The position numbers and the translations under genes were made by a program. Of a DNA stretch of 64,000 nucleotides, positions 47,771 to 59,560 are shown piece by piece (within the stretch, counting starts at the first letter, position 1; the number at the start of each line of letters is the position of its first letter). The stretch lies in assembly GCA_000827265.1 (NCBI GenBank), contig KN834755.1, positions 248,001 through 312,000 of the forward strand, in the 5' to 3' direction. A model generated the notes under the pieces. It had not been told where the DNA came from and did not search any database. It saw only the letters and a list, made by a program, of their open reading frames with translations. Origin of the DNA: Collybiopsis luxurians FD-317 M1. Taxonomy: Eukaryota; Basidiomycota; Agaricomycetes; Agaricales; Omphalotaceae.

Positions 47771-49434
47771 CTAAACCTGAGATCCCCCGTCTTGATCATA
47801 TGCAGGCGGAGACATATGCTCCTTCATCAATCTTGTTAGTATCTCGATCCGTGCATTAAGATCCGAAATCTGATCCTGCGTGGACTGTGTCGGAACAAAT
47901 GTCTGTGCTGGCGCCAATGAGGATGGAGAAGCTCGAAAACTATAGGTGAGCATCTCTTGTTGCCTCTCCCTCTCTCTCTCCAGCTCAGCAAGCTCATCTG
48001 CATGGTGCTGTAGGGTGGCTTGGTGCTCTGAAGGACTCATACCCACACTCGACACATTGGATGTTGGATTGGTTTTTGTTGCTGATAGTTGCTCAGATGA
48101 TGGATTTATGATGAGGGGACGGGCAATGAATGACGGCTCCGTGCCTAAATAGTAATAAGAAATGCAAGAAATATATAAAGTACTGTAAGCTTGTTGCAAA
48201 ACGCACCGGTAGGAATTGTAGGACGCTCGTCATGATACTCCCTTCCTTGTTGCCGTTTTTGTTGGCGTACATAGAGGAACACCCCTAAAGCAATAAAACA
48301 GAGAGCAGCTACTCCGCCTATCACCCCGCCTACTATTACTCCAATATGTACATGGGACTGATGTGACGAATCTCCTCTACTACCGGTTGGACTTGGTCCG
48401 GCGCTCGATGGTCCGGATCCATTTGTTGCTGATGGTTGGGTAAAATTGGGCTTCCCACTTAGGAAATCAAAGGTAGGTTCATACATGAGATAATCAACGA
48501 CGAATGCTGCATTTCCTGCCACTTGGGTTAGATTAACAGTAAGGGTGTGGTTGCCTGCACTGAGAGAGCTGTCGTTGAAATAGATGAAGTTGAATTCATG
48601 GGGATCAAGGACGCTAGAGATTTGGAAAGAAATAACAGTTGGATTGGAATTGTCGAGAGCAAAAGAGGCTGTAAAGCTGTCCCCGTTGCTCAGTGATATG
48701 ACACCAGCGACGATGATTGATGTGCCTGTTCCACCACGGTGAATATTTACGAAAATTTGGAGAGTTAAATATTGCTCGAGAATGAAGCTGATACATCCTC
48801 ACCAGCAAATTGGAACTCAAAGGAATCTCCTACTGTACTGCTTGAGTGTGTCCCATTCCCATTCGGTCGCTGGACGAACCCATCAGTGGTCGTGAAGTCA
48901 CTTTGATTTGTCCAATGTCCATTCCATATGATTTCTGGGTTGATGTCATCCACAAGAATTGTTTGGCCGGTCAACGGAGTGTTACCACCAGCCTCAATCA
49001 AGACATAATCTATGCCCACTAGTTGGAGACTGGATAGCTCTAGGCTATATGCTTCAGGAGAGTCGGGGAGGGAAGGAGAGGTATACCACTGAAAGATTGT
49101 CTGGGGCGTTATTGATTGTGGGTATTCTGGGTCGTATTCAATAATGAAGGAGCTGGACTGATGTATAGATAGACCAAAGGTTGACTGAGTGCGATTGCCC
49201 TGTTCCCTTACCCCGCCAATGAAAGCAATCGAGGTACCTATAAGGAGTAAAAGCAAAAAAAAAGACAAATCCAAAGAGTTGAAAGCCTTACATACCTTGA
49301 AACGACAGACTGAGCGTGCCATTGGGCTCGAGCGTAGTAAAATTGAAGAAACTTGAATCAGACTGTCCAAAGAAGCCCCCAGGGGCGTCGGAAATGGTGC
49401 TACCATCTAACACAATCGTGACTACATCAGACAT
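47771..49434 (-). CDS. Single-pass membrane protein with PPAY tail, paralog 2
   Basis: Same exon plan as paralog 1. The ATG at 49434 starts MSDVVTIVLDGSTISDAPGG; exon 2 has TSIAFIGGVREQGNRT, LQLVGIDYVLIEAGGN and VDDINPEIIWNGHWTNQSD; exon 3 begins GTSIIVAGVISLSNGDSF after an AACAG acceptor and runs through NAAFVVDYLMYEPTFDFLSG into the membrane segment (GVIVGGVIGGVAALCFIALG). The cytoplasmic tail carries ADELAELERERERQQE, DLNARIEILTRLMKEH and ends SPPAYDQDGGSQV. I found no stop in the joined exons. The 3' flank (47640-47770) is homologous to the flanks of paralogs 1 and 3, so the duplicated unit extends past the gene on both sides. Confidence 0.85.
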
Positions 49435-49439
49435 TGGTT

Positions 49440-50935
49440 GGGAGTAATGCACCTCACAGAGGAAAAGGAAGATGGGATATGATGTTGATCGAGCTGCTGT
49501 CAATGCGGGTATAAGAGTTGACGGTTACCAGTATGTATTCGGAAAAGTCACAATTATTTCGGTGCGACAGACTTAGATAGAGTTGACCCGTGTGGTAGCA
49601 TCACTGTATGATGGCGGTGAAAATGCACAGAAATGGTTTCAAAATGTATCAGAAACTCGTAAGTCGTAACGATGTAAAATGTTCGACCTGCCTCAGAGAA
49701 ACTCTGCGGAAGGGTTCTTTCAAGGATACGCAGGAGCTAACTTTCTTTTCGAGAGCATGAGAGATGTATTGTTGATATATTTAAATTTTTTTTTCACCTT
49801 TTCATGCATTTTCGGGAACATCACCATTGCGGGTTGCTACGAATCAACGAGCCATGGGTGCCTGCCTCACTTTCATCAACAGAATCTGATATATTGATTC
49901 AGCGAACATTAAATTCTGGAAAGCTCTTCAGTCTTGAACGAGAGTTTGGGACTTTCAAGTTGGTGATGACGGAAAAGCTCGGCAACGAGATAAATGTCAA
50001 TCAGTGGAAAAAAGTGAGTCGAGTTATTGTTCAGTTTCGCAACATTTCAATACTGACTCAGAGCGCGCCAATCGAGCAAATGATTGAAGAGGTGTTCGCC
50101 AATATTGGTAAGTTACGAGTGCATGGAATGTAATGGAATGCCGAGTTTTTGTGGTGGCGAAATCCATGCCTGATCCTTAATGAAGGGGTCCACTCACATG
50201 GCCAGCACCTTGCTTGCCGCTACATCTTGCCAGCTTTGCTGACTACGAATCTTCCCTTTGTAACACGAAAATACCTTGTACAAAAGATTACTTTCTCTGG
50301 ACCTCACCCAGAACATCCAAGATTTAAAGAATAACTTTGGAAAGGATCACCTTACGGGCACGAAGATGGTCAGAAGGATTGGTTTTGAGTCAAATCATTA
50401 ATATACTCTGTTTTGGTGGAAGTATATGAGGAGGATAGTATTACATAGCATGTTGTACGGGATATAGTGAATGCAATGGACCAATACCTTCTGAAACGAC
50501 TTGGGTGCTACGAATCTTGTGAGTAACGATGAGGTGGTGGGCCTTGCCGTACAAAATGGCGTTACGGTGGTCCCCGACTCTCCAGAGGAGGGGTCTTGTG
50601 ATGGGCATATGGCATTGTTAATTGTAGATCCATCTGACATTATCTGTCTTTTAAATCTAATTGCAATATCCCTGCGCTTTTCACCATCTTAGCGGTGAAA
50701 ATGTTGTTTGCTGACGTGTAAACTTAGTGTCAAGTTGCCTGGCTTTCGCCTGTGTATTTGGAGCATAGTGATGATGAATTTGAAAGAACGATTACTTGCT
50801 TTTTGTGGTAACTCACAATCAACTCATATCATGCCTTGCATCAATGCGCAATGCGCAAGTCTGCGGGGTCGTGAGAATATGGTCATGAGATGCCGAGATC
50901 AAATTTTGATCCGGGAACAAAATGTGAGTGATGAC
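49440..50935. promoter_or_regulatory. Duplicated upstream region of paralog 2
   Basis: The left part (49570-50050) is homologous to the regions upstream of paralogs 1 and 3: GAGAAACTCTGCGGAAGGGT, TTTTCATGCATTTTCGGGAA and AAATTCTGGAAAGCTCTT. A plus-strand frame at 49804-50133 crosses these blocks; its counterparts in the other copies are not open, so it is probably not a gene. The rest is unrecognised. Confidence 0.45.
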
Positions 50936-50939
50936 GCAT

Positions 50940-51335
50940 AAGTACATCTACGGCCACGCCTGCAGTGCACGGTTTGCAATCCATACAGCTCCTCTACCGT
51001 ATTGTTATCGTATATGTTGAATCTCTCAGTTGACAAACGCGACCTGGCCAACCAAAGGCGCCGAATTACATTGCTCAAATGCTGCTTTTCTAAACAGCCC
51101 AAGTCTCCGGGAATCCATTAATTGTATCTCAATAGTCTCCGAATTTCAACTTTAAATCAACTTTCACGGACTTCTGAAACGTTTAAGGATGATTTCGCGG
51201 GGTGCTAGGGTGGAGATCAATGGGAGGACTTGCGACAGAACGCTGTTTACATCAACCTGATGGTTATTGCTTAACAAAGTTATGGCGGAGGAGGATTCTC
51301 GTGCATGCATCTGGCTCAGGATGTCAAGGATTGCT
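50940..51335 (+). pseudogene. Truncated duplicate of the 5' end of the STK16/ENV7-type kinase gene
   Basis: This block matches 53900-54350, the promoter and first exons of the intact kinase: GGCCACGCCTGC, GTGCACGG, CTCTACCGTAT, GTTATCGTATA, GAATCTCTCAGT, GGCCAACCAAA, GCGCCGAATTACATT, then TCAACTTTCACGGACT, GAAACGTTTAAG, AGATCAATGGGAGGACTTG and GGAGGATTCTCGTGCATG. The ATG is lost, exon 1 carries a deletion of about 60 bp, and the match stops soon after the Gly-rich loop at about 51335. It abuts the 3' end of membrane-protein paralog 3. Confidence 0.85.
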
Positions 51336-51448
51336 ACAAAAACATACACTGAGGTTTTTTGTTCATCATTACTTTCAGGTCCGAGAAAGACCAGCATGTC
51401 TAACAACATAGTACCACACTTCCCAACTCGATGTAAATAATTAAGAAC

Positions 51449-53074
51449 CTAAACCTGAGATCTCCCATCTTGATCATATGCAGGCGGAGGTGATTGCTCC
51501 CTCATCAATCTTGTCAGTCTCTCGATCCGTGCATTGAGATCCGAAATCTGCTCCTGTGTGGACTGCAGTGTCGGAACAGATGTCTGTGCTAGAGCCAATG
51601 AGGATGAAGAAGCTCGAACACTATAAGTGAGCATTTCTTGTCGTCTCTCCCTCTCCCTCTCCAGCTCAGCGAGCTCATCTGCATGACGCTGCAGGGCGGC
51701 TTGACGTTCTGAAAGAGTCATACCAACACTCGATAGTCTGGTTGATGGATCGATTTTTGTTTCTGGTGATTGTTCATATGATGACTCTATGGTGAGTGGA
51801 TCAACAGTGAACGATGACTCAATGTCTAAATAGTCATTAGAAATACTGTTCTGAAAGCTTGTTGCATTACGCACCAGCAGAAATCTTAGGATATTCATAC
51901 TCCCTTCTCTGTTGTCGTTTTCGTTGGCATATGTAAAGGAACATCCCCAAAGCAATAAAACAGACTCCGCCTATTACCCCACCTACTATTGCTGCAACAT
52001 TAGCATGATGCTGAGCTAACGAACTAGTTGCACTCGGTCCCGTGCCCGATGATCCAGATCCATTTGTCGCTGACGGTTGAGTAAAATTGGGCTTCTGACT
52101 CAAAAAATCAAAGGTAGGTTTGTACATGAGATAGTCAACAACGAATGCTGCATTTCCTGTGACTTGGGTCAGGTTTACAGTAAGGGTGTGATTGCCTGCA
52201 CTGAAGCTGTCACTGAAATAGACATAGTTAAAAGCAGTGCCAGCCTCCCTGAAAGGAATATAAGTGAAATTGCGATTATCGAGATTGAATGAAGCTGCAA
52301 AGCTGTCCCCTTCATTCATAGCTAGGACACCAGCAACAGCAATTGATGTTCCTGTTCCCCGCAACGAATATTTGTGGAAATTTGACAATTAGTAAATATT
52401 AGTCCAGAATGAAGCCAAAAACATCCTCACCGGCAAATTGGAACTCAAAGGAATCTCCGACTGTACTGCTTGAGTGTGTCCCATTTCCATTCGGTCGATG
52501 CACCAAACCATCAAAGCTCGTGAACTCGCTTTGATTTGTCCAATGTCCATTCCATATGATTTCTGGACTGTTGTCATCCACAAGAATTGTTTGGTCGGTC
52601 AACGGAGTGTTAGCACCAGCTTCAATCAAGACGTAATCTACGCCTGCTTGTTGGAGATTGCTTAGCTGTATATTGTAGGCATCTGAAGTGTCGGGTAGGG
52701 AGGGGGAGGTATACCACTGAAAGACTGTCTGTGGGGATATCGATGGTGGGTATTCTGGGCTGTCTACAAGATGGAAGTCGGACTCGAGGGATATGTCTAA
52801 ATCAAAGGTTGTTGAAGTGCGATTGCCCAGCTCCGCTACCCCACCAATGAAAGCAATTGAGGTACCTGGAGTTTAAGTAGTAAGCATCTCCAAAGCGAAT
52901 AAATGCAAGTCCGAAGAGTTGAAAGTCTTCCGTACCATGAAATGATAGACTGAGCGAGCCATTGAGTGCAAAAGAAGTAGAATTGAACATGCTCAAAGTA
53001 GACCGTCCATCGAAGCCCCCGGGCCCAACGGTAATGACAGTGTTGTCTAAGACAATTGTTACTGCATCAGACAT
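51449..53074 (-). CDS. Single-pass membrane protein with PPAY tail, paralog 3
   Basis: The ATG at 53074 starts MSDAVTIVLDNTVITVGPGG. Exon 2 opens after CTCCAG with TSIAFIGGVAELGNRT and continues with VDDNSPEIIWNGHWTNQSEF. Exon 3 has GTSIAVAGVLAMNEGDSF, VTGNAAFVVDYLMYKP and the membrane segment AAIVGGVIGGVCFIALGMFL. It lacks a few residues of the linker and membrane stretch present in paralogs 1 and 2. The tail has ADELAELERERERRQE and ends SPPPAYDQDGRSQV, keeping the PPxY motif. It is divergent from the kinase at 54100, sharing about 1 kb of upstream DNA, and has the best-preserved neighbourhood of the three, so it may represent the ancestral arrangement. Confidence 0.85.
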
Positions 53075-54099
53075 TGGTTAGGAGTAAAGCCCCTCGCAGA
53101 GGGAAAGGAAGATGGGGTATGGGGTATAATGTTGATCGAGCTGCTTTCAATGCAGCTATAAGAGTTGGCGGTTGCCAGGATGCATTCCGACAGTCATTCC
53201 GATAAGATAGACCGAGAAGGTCGCTGTGTGATGGCTGTGAAAATGCATAAAAAATGCTTGAAAATGTATCAGAGAAACCAAGTCAGAAACTCGTAACGAT
53301 TCAAAACGTGCGATCTACTTTGAGGGAAACTCTGCGGAACGGTCCTCTGAAGGGTAGATGAAGAGCTAATATTCTTTTCGAAAGTCTGAGGGACGTAGTT
53401 TTCATACATTATCGTATCTTCAATGTTCATGCATTTTCGGGAACGTCAAAGTGTACCGCATTACGGGATAATACCAACCGACCAGCGACGAAAAGTTACT
53501 AAATTCTGGAAAGCTTTTGACGGAAAAATTTCACGTTGGTGATTGCTGAAAAGCTCTGTAACGACTTGAAAATCCAACCAATGGAAAGAGCGAGTCGTAT
53601 TTGTTGTTCAGGTTCGCAGTGCTCACTCAGATGGCGTGAATTTAGAGGTGTCTAACTTTAAGGATCGTATGCCACTTATTTGGATTGTTGACTGAGGGCC
53701 TAGTGTTCTTTGGTCCAGGGGGCATGCCAAAGAGATCTTCGGACTGAGAACTGAGAACTGAGAGCTGGTACTGAGAGACGGCTGAAATCAAGCTGATTCG
53801 CTTTTGCGGCGAAAGCGGCCCGCTTCTTGTGTACCGCAATCAACACGGTCCGGCCGGCGCAGGCGACAGCGAGGAAGCCTCCTCTTCGTCCAACATCCAC
53901 GGCCACGCCTGCGGTGCACGGCCTGCAATCCACACAGCGCCTCTACCGTATCGTTATCGTATACGTGGAATCTCTCAGTGAATAAACGCGACTCGGCCAA
54001 CCAAAAGCGCCGAATTACATTACTCAAATTTTGTTTTCCTAAATCAAACCAAGTCCCTGGAAATCCATTAATCGTACCTCAAAACTTCTTTACTTCACA
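53075..54099. promoter_or_regulatory. Bidirectional promoter region: membrane paralog 3 / kinase
   Basis: About 1 kb lies between two divergent starts. The left half is the block shared by the three membrane paralogs; the right half (53900-54090) is the kinase promoter that recurs as a relic at 50940-51335. No gene is seen within. Confidence 0.5.
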
Positions 54100-56148
54100 A
54101 TGGACCAACTTTCACGGACTCTTGAAACGTTCAAAGACCAAGCAAAGGATGCATTTTGGGCATTATCTAGTTGGGGAACAAGTTGTCTGTGTTCACAGGG
54201 TGCTAGCGTGAAGATCAATGGGAGGACTTGTGAGCCCTGCTGCGGAACGCTATTTGCATAAATCTGATAGTCGTTGCTCTCGACAGTCAAAATAATCAAA
54301 GTTCTGGGCGAAGGAGGATTCTCGTTCGTGTATTTGGCTCAGGATGAAGGCAGCGGGGTGAGTGTTGTCGAGTCTCAATTTGCATTTAACCTAATATGTT
54401 TCTGCTCGCAGCGTCAATTTGCCCTTAAAAAAATTCGTTGTCCAACTGGTAACGATGGCGTTAAAGAAGCCATGCGCGAAGTGGAGGCTTATAGGAGATT
54501 CAAACACCCGAATATCATCAGAATCCTGGTGGGTTCTACGGTTTCCCCTGCTAGTCCTTCGCACCCCCATCTGACGCATTTCGTAAGGATTCCGCAGTAG
54601 TACAGGACCCTGACGGCGAAGATGGTGGAGGGAAAATTGTCTATCTATTTTTACCGCTGTACCAAGTTAGTCCTTCTGGAATTTTACTTGCTTGGGTTAC
54701 TGACGTTACCTGACCTCCTGCCCTACTCTACTTGCCTTGGTATCAGCGTGGAAACATCCAAGACCGAATAAACTCCAATGTCGTCAACTCTTCCTACTTC
54801 CCCGAACTGGAAATCATTAAACTCTTCAGAGGAACGTGCGAGGCTGTCCGCGCTATGCACGAATACAGACCCAAAGGCAAGGGCGCAAAGTCGAAGGCTA
54901 GAAACGGTGCAGCTTCGAGGGCGAACGGGAACGGAAATGTTTCCGGTTCAACGACAAGATCGAGTCCACCGAATGACGACGACGAAGATGACGACCATCG
55001 ATTCCCTGAGCCGGAGGGTGACGCTGAGGGTGGGTATTCCTATGGTCCTGCTCCGACAGCAAGAAGGAGTAAACCTTCGAGGATGGGCTCGTCAGGTGCT
55101 GATGCGGTGCCGCTGATGGACATGGATCATCATGAGGGTGGAGGCGGAGGCGGCGGAGAGGTCTTGTTTGATGGGGATGAGGATGTTGCTGGGATTGGAG
55201 GAGAGGAAGGACAGGGCGAGGGGGGAGAGATGGTGCCGTACGCACATAGGGATATTAAACCTGGGTATGTGGTTTCTTCATGGCTCGCGTCGAGCTTGAA
55301 TTGTTCATTTTTCATCCCGACGCCTGCAGCAATGTAATGATCTCCGATGAGGGACGTCCAATCCTCATGGACTTTGGCTCCGCAATGCGAGCGAGAATCA
55401 AGATAGAGAATCGAAATCAGGCTCTGTATCAACAAGTAAGATCGTGTTTTCCTTTCTCGTAGTATCTTCTCCCAAAAGCACGCTGTACTGGAAACTTGGG
55501 CGTGCACTTTTGACGCTACTCTGTGCTTTTTCTTCCCGATTCAACATTTCCTTACCTCATTCCTCTATGTAGGACATTGCCGCCGAGCAAAGCACCATGG
55601 CCTACCGTGCGCCAGAATTATTCGACGTCAAGACAGGGATAGATTTGGATGAAAAGGTGGACATTTGGGTAGGCATTCTTCGTATCTATCTGTGTAACAA
55701 CTGTTAACTAGACCCACAGTCCCTCGGCTGCCTTCTCTTTGCCATGCTCTATTCTCACTCTCCGTTCGAGAACACCCAAACGACAGAGCAGGGAGGCTCA
55801 ATTGCGATGGCAGTGCTCAATGCGCAATACAAACATCCACAAGCTGTCAGTGGGCGCTATTCAGGTATGTTACTTTTTTTAGCCCTCTACCACATTTTCG
55901 TTCCCGCTTGCAATTCTATTTTATTTTATTTTATTTTATTTCTATTTTTGCCGCACGAATAGAACTGACTTTTTTTTTTCCCCCGCCTCCTTCTCCTCCC
56001 TTACTCTCTGTTCTTCGGCTCCGCTTTCTGTTATGCAGCGGGTTTAAGAGAAATGGTGGACAAGATGCTCCGTGTGGATCCAAAGGAACGGCCGGCAATT
56101 GGAGAAGTGATACGGATGTGTGAAGAGGTTGAGAGGAGGTTGCGGTAG
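54100..56148 (+). CDS. ENV7: STK16/ENV7-type (NAK family) Ser/Thr protein kinase
   Basis: Kinase related to yeast ENV7 and animal STK16, membrane-associated regulators of Golgi or vacuolar traffic. The ATG at 54100 starts MDQLSRTLETFKDQAKDAFW. Splicing GTGAGC...GACAG joins NGRTFKIIKVLGEGGFSFVY, then RQFALKKIRCPTG (catalytic Lys), REVEAYRRFKHPNIIRIL, PLYQRGNIQDRI, HRDIKPGNVMIS (over an intron in the Gly codon), LMDFGSAMRARI, TMAYRAPELFDV, DEKVDIWSLGCLLFAMLYSH and LRVDPKERPAIGEVI. All catalytic motifs are intact. An insert of about 130 residues (Gly-, Asp/Glu- and Ser-rich) lies between the alpha-E region and HRD. Roughly nine exons. The 5' end was duplicated and broken at 50940-51335. Confidence 0.9.
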
Positions 56149-56149
56149 G

Positions 56150-56436
56150 ATGCAGCAGGACGCGCTAGATAGATTGGACTGCTGTCGTTGTTTCGTTGAA
56201 GATTCGGCGATCTGGATATATGTTTCCATGCGTATTTATTGGCCTGGGTTGGTATGAATCTATACGAAGCTTACTTATCTTGAGCCCTTAAGCGGCGTCA
56301 GTAAGCAGTGTAGTGCTCTGCGTTCAAGAATTTGCGAGTGTTTAGATTCTTTATTCTTTATCATTTACTTCTCGTCGTACATACTGTAGATTAACGCTAA
56401 AATCTTCCCCGAGGCATCTCAATAAATAATTATACT
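56150..56436. other. Convergent 3' intergenic spacer
   Basis: Under 300 bp between the ends of two convergent genes. Nothing else is seen. Confidence 0.4.
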
Positions 56437-58463
56437 CTATACACCCTCCCATCCATTCACGGCCTCCTGCAACCCCTCCTTCTCCACCACACACCTCGCC
56501 AACCCCAACGCAGGCGTAGGCAGCCCACCCATACTCCACAACTCCCTATTCATCGTCTCCCAACAATCCGTCGTAATCTCCACCTCCTTCTCCAACACGA
56601 ACGCCGGCAGGTGCTCCCCCAACGCACTCGCACCACCTTTAGCACCCCCAAAATCAGCTCCATGCGGGGAACGCAACTGCGCGCGCGCACGCTCATCCAC
56701 GGGATCCATCTCGACGCGAAGAAAGTATTGCAGCCGCGCGAGCTCTCCGACGCGCCACGAACATCCTCTGCCTAGTTCGCCAGCGGATATCCACCCTCGG
56801 AGGAGGTACACGCCTTCAGAATACTCGGAGCGCGTTTCGAGGACGCCGGTGGTTAGTTTCCAGCGGGTGGTCGCGGGTGAAGCGTACATGTCAAGGTCCA
56901 GGTCCAGGTTCACAGGCGAGGAGGAAGAGAGGTCTGGACTGGAAGGTACAGATGAGCTCGGGCTTGGGCTTGAATACGAGGTCTCATCCCCGCCGACGAG
57001 ATCGTTATCGCCAAAAGAATCATCTGCAGGCGAACCAATCCTACTCGTGTTCCTCGACTCTGCTGACCGTGACGCCGATGTGTACGGCGAGTTCCACGAG
57101 GGTGATAATGATGGGGATGATGGAGGGGATGCCCTGGCTCTGGCCGCGGAGGATGTAGAGGAAGATTTCGTACTGCTATGAGAGGATTTTGAGCGGGCAC
57201 TTGAAAACAGCTTCCGTAGACTCGATTTGACAGGTCGAACTGTGAGTTGCTTAATTAGGGAAATCCTGATATTCTTCGTGTACATTGCGGCTTGTACGGG
57301 ACTGTTGGGAAACACGAGACTGAGGAAGAAGGGTATGCGTTCTCCAGAAGCAAATGATTGTGGCGCTGGAAGTGAAAACTGCAGAAGGAGAAATGAAAAA
57401 GGACGAAGAAGACCACAATGAATCAATGAATTGGGTTATCAAGAGAAAAGAAGAAGAAATGATTAATTGAATGTCAGTAAACCATGTGAAAAGATGGAGA
57501 AGAGAGACGTACAAACACAGAATTCCTGAACGGTTCCAGACCGACTGAAGGACGTTTTGCACGCGACGAGGAGGGTGACCACTGAGGGATCAGCGGGAAC
57601 GTGCTTACGTGCTCTGAAAGGTATACATCTGGTGATCCAAATTGCAACTCGCGATCTAGGGCAGGCTTGGGTATGAATGCCAAGGGGGGATTACTTGGAC
57701 GTGTTTTCGGAAAATATAGAATAGGTATGATTTTACTGGTGAGAGTGAGAAGTGACATACAGTCAGCCACTGACAAGAAAACACAAAGACCAAATTCAAG
57801 GGCTCACGTTTCATTGGGTTCCAATTTAAACGGTATTCGACTTGCTTGCCTTACCATCGAAATTTTCAATGAATAGGCGATCTCCCCTGTCACTCCGAGG
57901 TGAAAGCGATAGAAAGATGGGGGCGCGAAAGCAGTTACGTGTTGAAGGGTGATTTCCGAGGGTATTGGTATGCTGAATGAGCATGTAGAACCCTCAATGA
58001 CTGGGAGAACAGGACGGGAGAGTGGGAGAGAAATTGTGTGGTTCAAGAAGAGAGAACTGCTTCTTGAGACGCCACCGTCACCGACGACCGCAGTCACCAG
58101 ATTGCCTTCCAGCTGCATGGAAACCATTAAGACAAACCTTTGGATTAGGATCCGAATGCCGCTCACCGTAACAGTTATGCTCTCGACGTGCTCAGGATGG
58201 ATTCCTGATACCTTTATTGACCCCTGTATCTTGTCGTTTAGACCATAAGCTGGGTAACCTGTTCCCCATAGCCGTCTGCCTAGATTAATGGACATATGTT
58301 TTGTTCGGTATGTCCATGACGGTGAAGAAGCTGATAATCGTTCAGCATCGAGAGTGATTTCGTTGTGGCTTGGTACACGAGTGTATCGCGGTGAAGATAT
58401 GGAGGTTGAACTGAGGGTTTCGTCGTCGGAAACCCAAGACTGCTCATCGAGGTAGTCAGACAT
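56437..58463 (-). CDS. Arrestin-like (alpha-arrestin fold) protein
   Basis: Predicted arrestin-fold adaptor; fungal relatives link membrane proteins to ubiquitin ligases. Four exons (58463-58167, 58112-57832, 57735-57513, 57378-56437) join in frame to 580 aa. Seen: an N-terminal beta-sandwich (YPAYGLNDKIQGSIKVSG, ESITVTLEGNLVTAVVGD, CSFSIPIPSEI, FAPPSFYRFHLGVTGEIAYS), KIIPILYFPKTRPSNPP, then SFASGERIPFFLSLVFPNSP and AAMYTKNIRISLIKQLTV of the second lobe, a Ser/Pro-rich insert of about 100 residues and TTRWKLTTGVLETRSEY. The C-terminus reads ELWSMGGLPTPALGLARCVV. I chose the Met at 58463 (MSDYLDEQSW); an upstream in-frame Met at 58562 is possible. No clear PPxY motif was seen. A decayed copy lies at 110-645. 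Confidence 0.8.
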
Positions 58464-58569
58464 GCAGGAAATTTTCCGAAACTGAGATGCAAACCTTGAC
58501 AATTTATACGAACCGGAAGAGTGTAATTGCGTAGAGTTGAGATACAGTGGCCGAAATGGCACAAGCTGG

Positions 58570-59400
58570 AATAGTTTAAGTCCGCTTTTGCCGAATTTTG
58601 GAATGAGCTACGCTCACGTGATTAGAGTCGGAAGCCCCGGAAGAGCCTAGAGCAGCTCGGAAACTAACGGAAAACCTAGTTCCTCTGCTCAGCCCTGTGC
58701 ATTGATCCTGCGTTTGGCGTTCATAGTTTCGATTTCATCCATGAAAGTACCGGTTCATCACCTTTAACAGGGCAAAATCCACACCTCCTTGGCAAGGAGA
58801 TTGGGTACCTGCGACGTATATTTCATACACGTGTAAGTTTACAACATGTACCACCTCACAGAACGGGCATTTTCCGCAAAGTCGCAACACTCCGAAATCA
58901 CGGAAGGAGTGACACGTACAGAAAGATGAAATCAGATAGGTCAGCAACATGTAAGCTTTGAATGCAGGAACGTTGTGACCTGTCTTTCATCATTCCTTTA
59001 TCGCTGACCTCGACTCTTACAATGTGGAAGACGCTTGTATGGATTATGATGTATTCCAAGTATGATGATATCGTTGCTAGCCCTCTGCTTGAAGCATTGC
59101 TTCTTTTCGTTGTTCATGGGACCTTCATCAGTGATTACCAACCTCTATTCTCCATTTAGGTTTTTGTTCCTGCGGGCGTGCTTTATCAGCACCTCGACAC
59201 AGGAACCCATCAAATTCATTTCAGCGGTGAGGGCGGCGGCGCGCAGATGGTACGCTCGAGAGTGCGTTGAACACGGTAGGCGGCTCAACGATGGAGCAGA
59301 CATGAACAGAGAGCAAGTATCCCGACCTATATCGGGTCCGGAATAAATAACAATTGAATACTCTGAAAGAACGCGACACGGTAACTGTAACAACGAGCGG
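58570..59400. other. Intergenic, left edge of the peptide-gene array
   Basis: From about 59260 the sequence (CACGGTAGGCGGCTCAACGA) is homologous to 61445 onward (CACGGTAGGTGGCTCAACGA), marking the repeated unit. Left of that nothing is recognised. Confidence 0.45.
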
Positions 59401-59485
59401 CGAGGCGCTATGCAGCTTCATCACAAGTCCGTGAGGACGAGCATTGATAAGCTGATCTTCGAAGAAGAGTCTTACTAATGGTCTG

Positions 59486-59560
59486 GGAGGAAAGCACGCT
59501 GAAAACACCACTCAGGTTGGCGTTCTTCGGCTTTTTCACTAGAAAAGAGAGAGAAACCCA
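59486..59560 (-). pseudogene. Relic of a C-x-R-C peptide gene (exon 2 only)
   Basis: After a TTTTCTAG acceptor this stretch reads EKAEERQPEWCFQRAFLPDH and a stop. It aligns with exon 2 of the peptide gene at 61690-61908 (ERVEESQPRWCFRCYNG). The second Cys of the C-x-R-C core is gone, and no signal-peptide exon of the MARLT type was found upstream, so this copy is probably dead. Confidence 0.6.

Noticed and set aside
49804..50133. 109-aa plus-strand frame upstream of membrane paralog 2
   Set aside because: The homologous stretches upstream of paralogs 1 and 3 are not open in the same frame, so it is more likely non-coding duplicated DNA.
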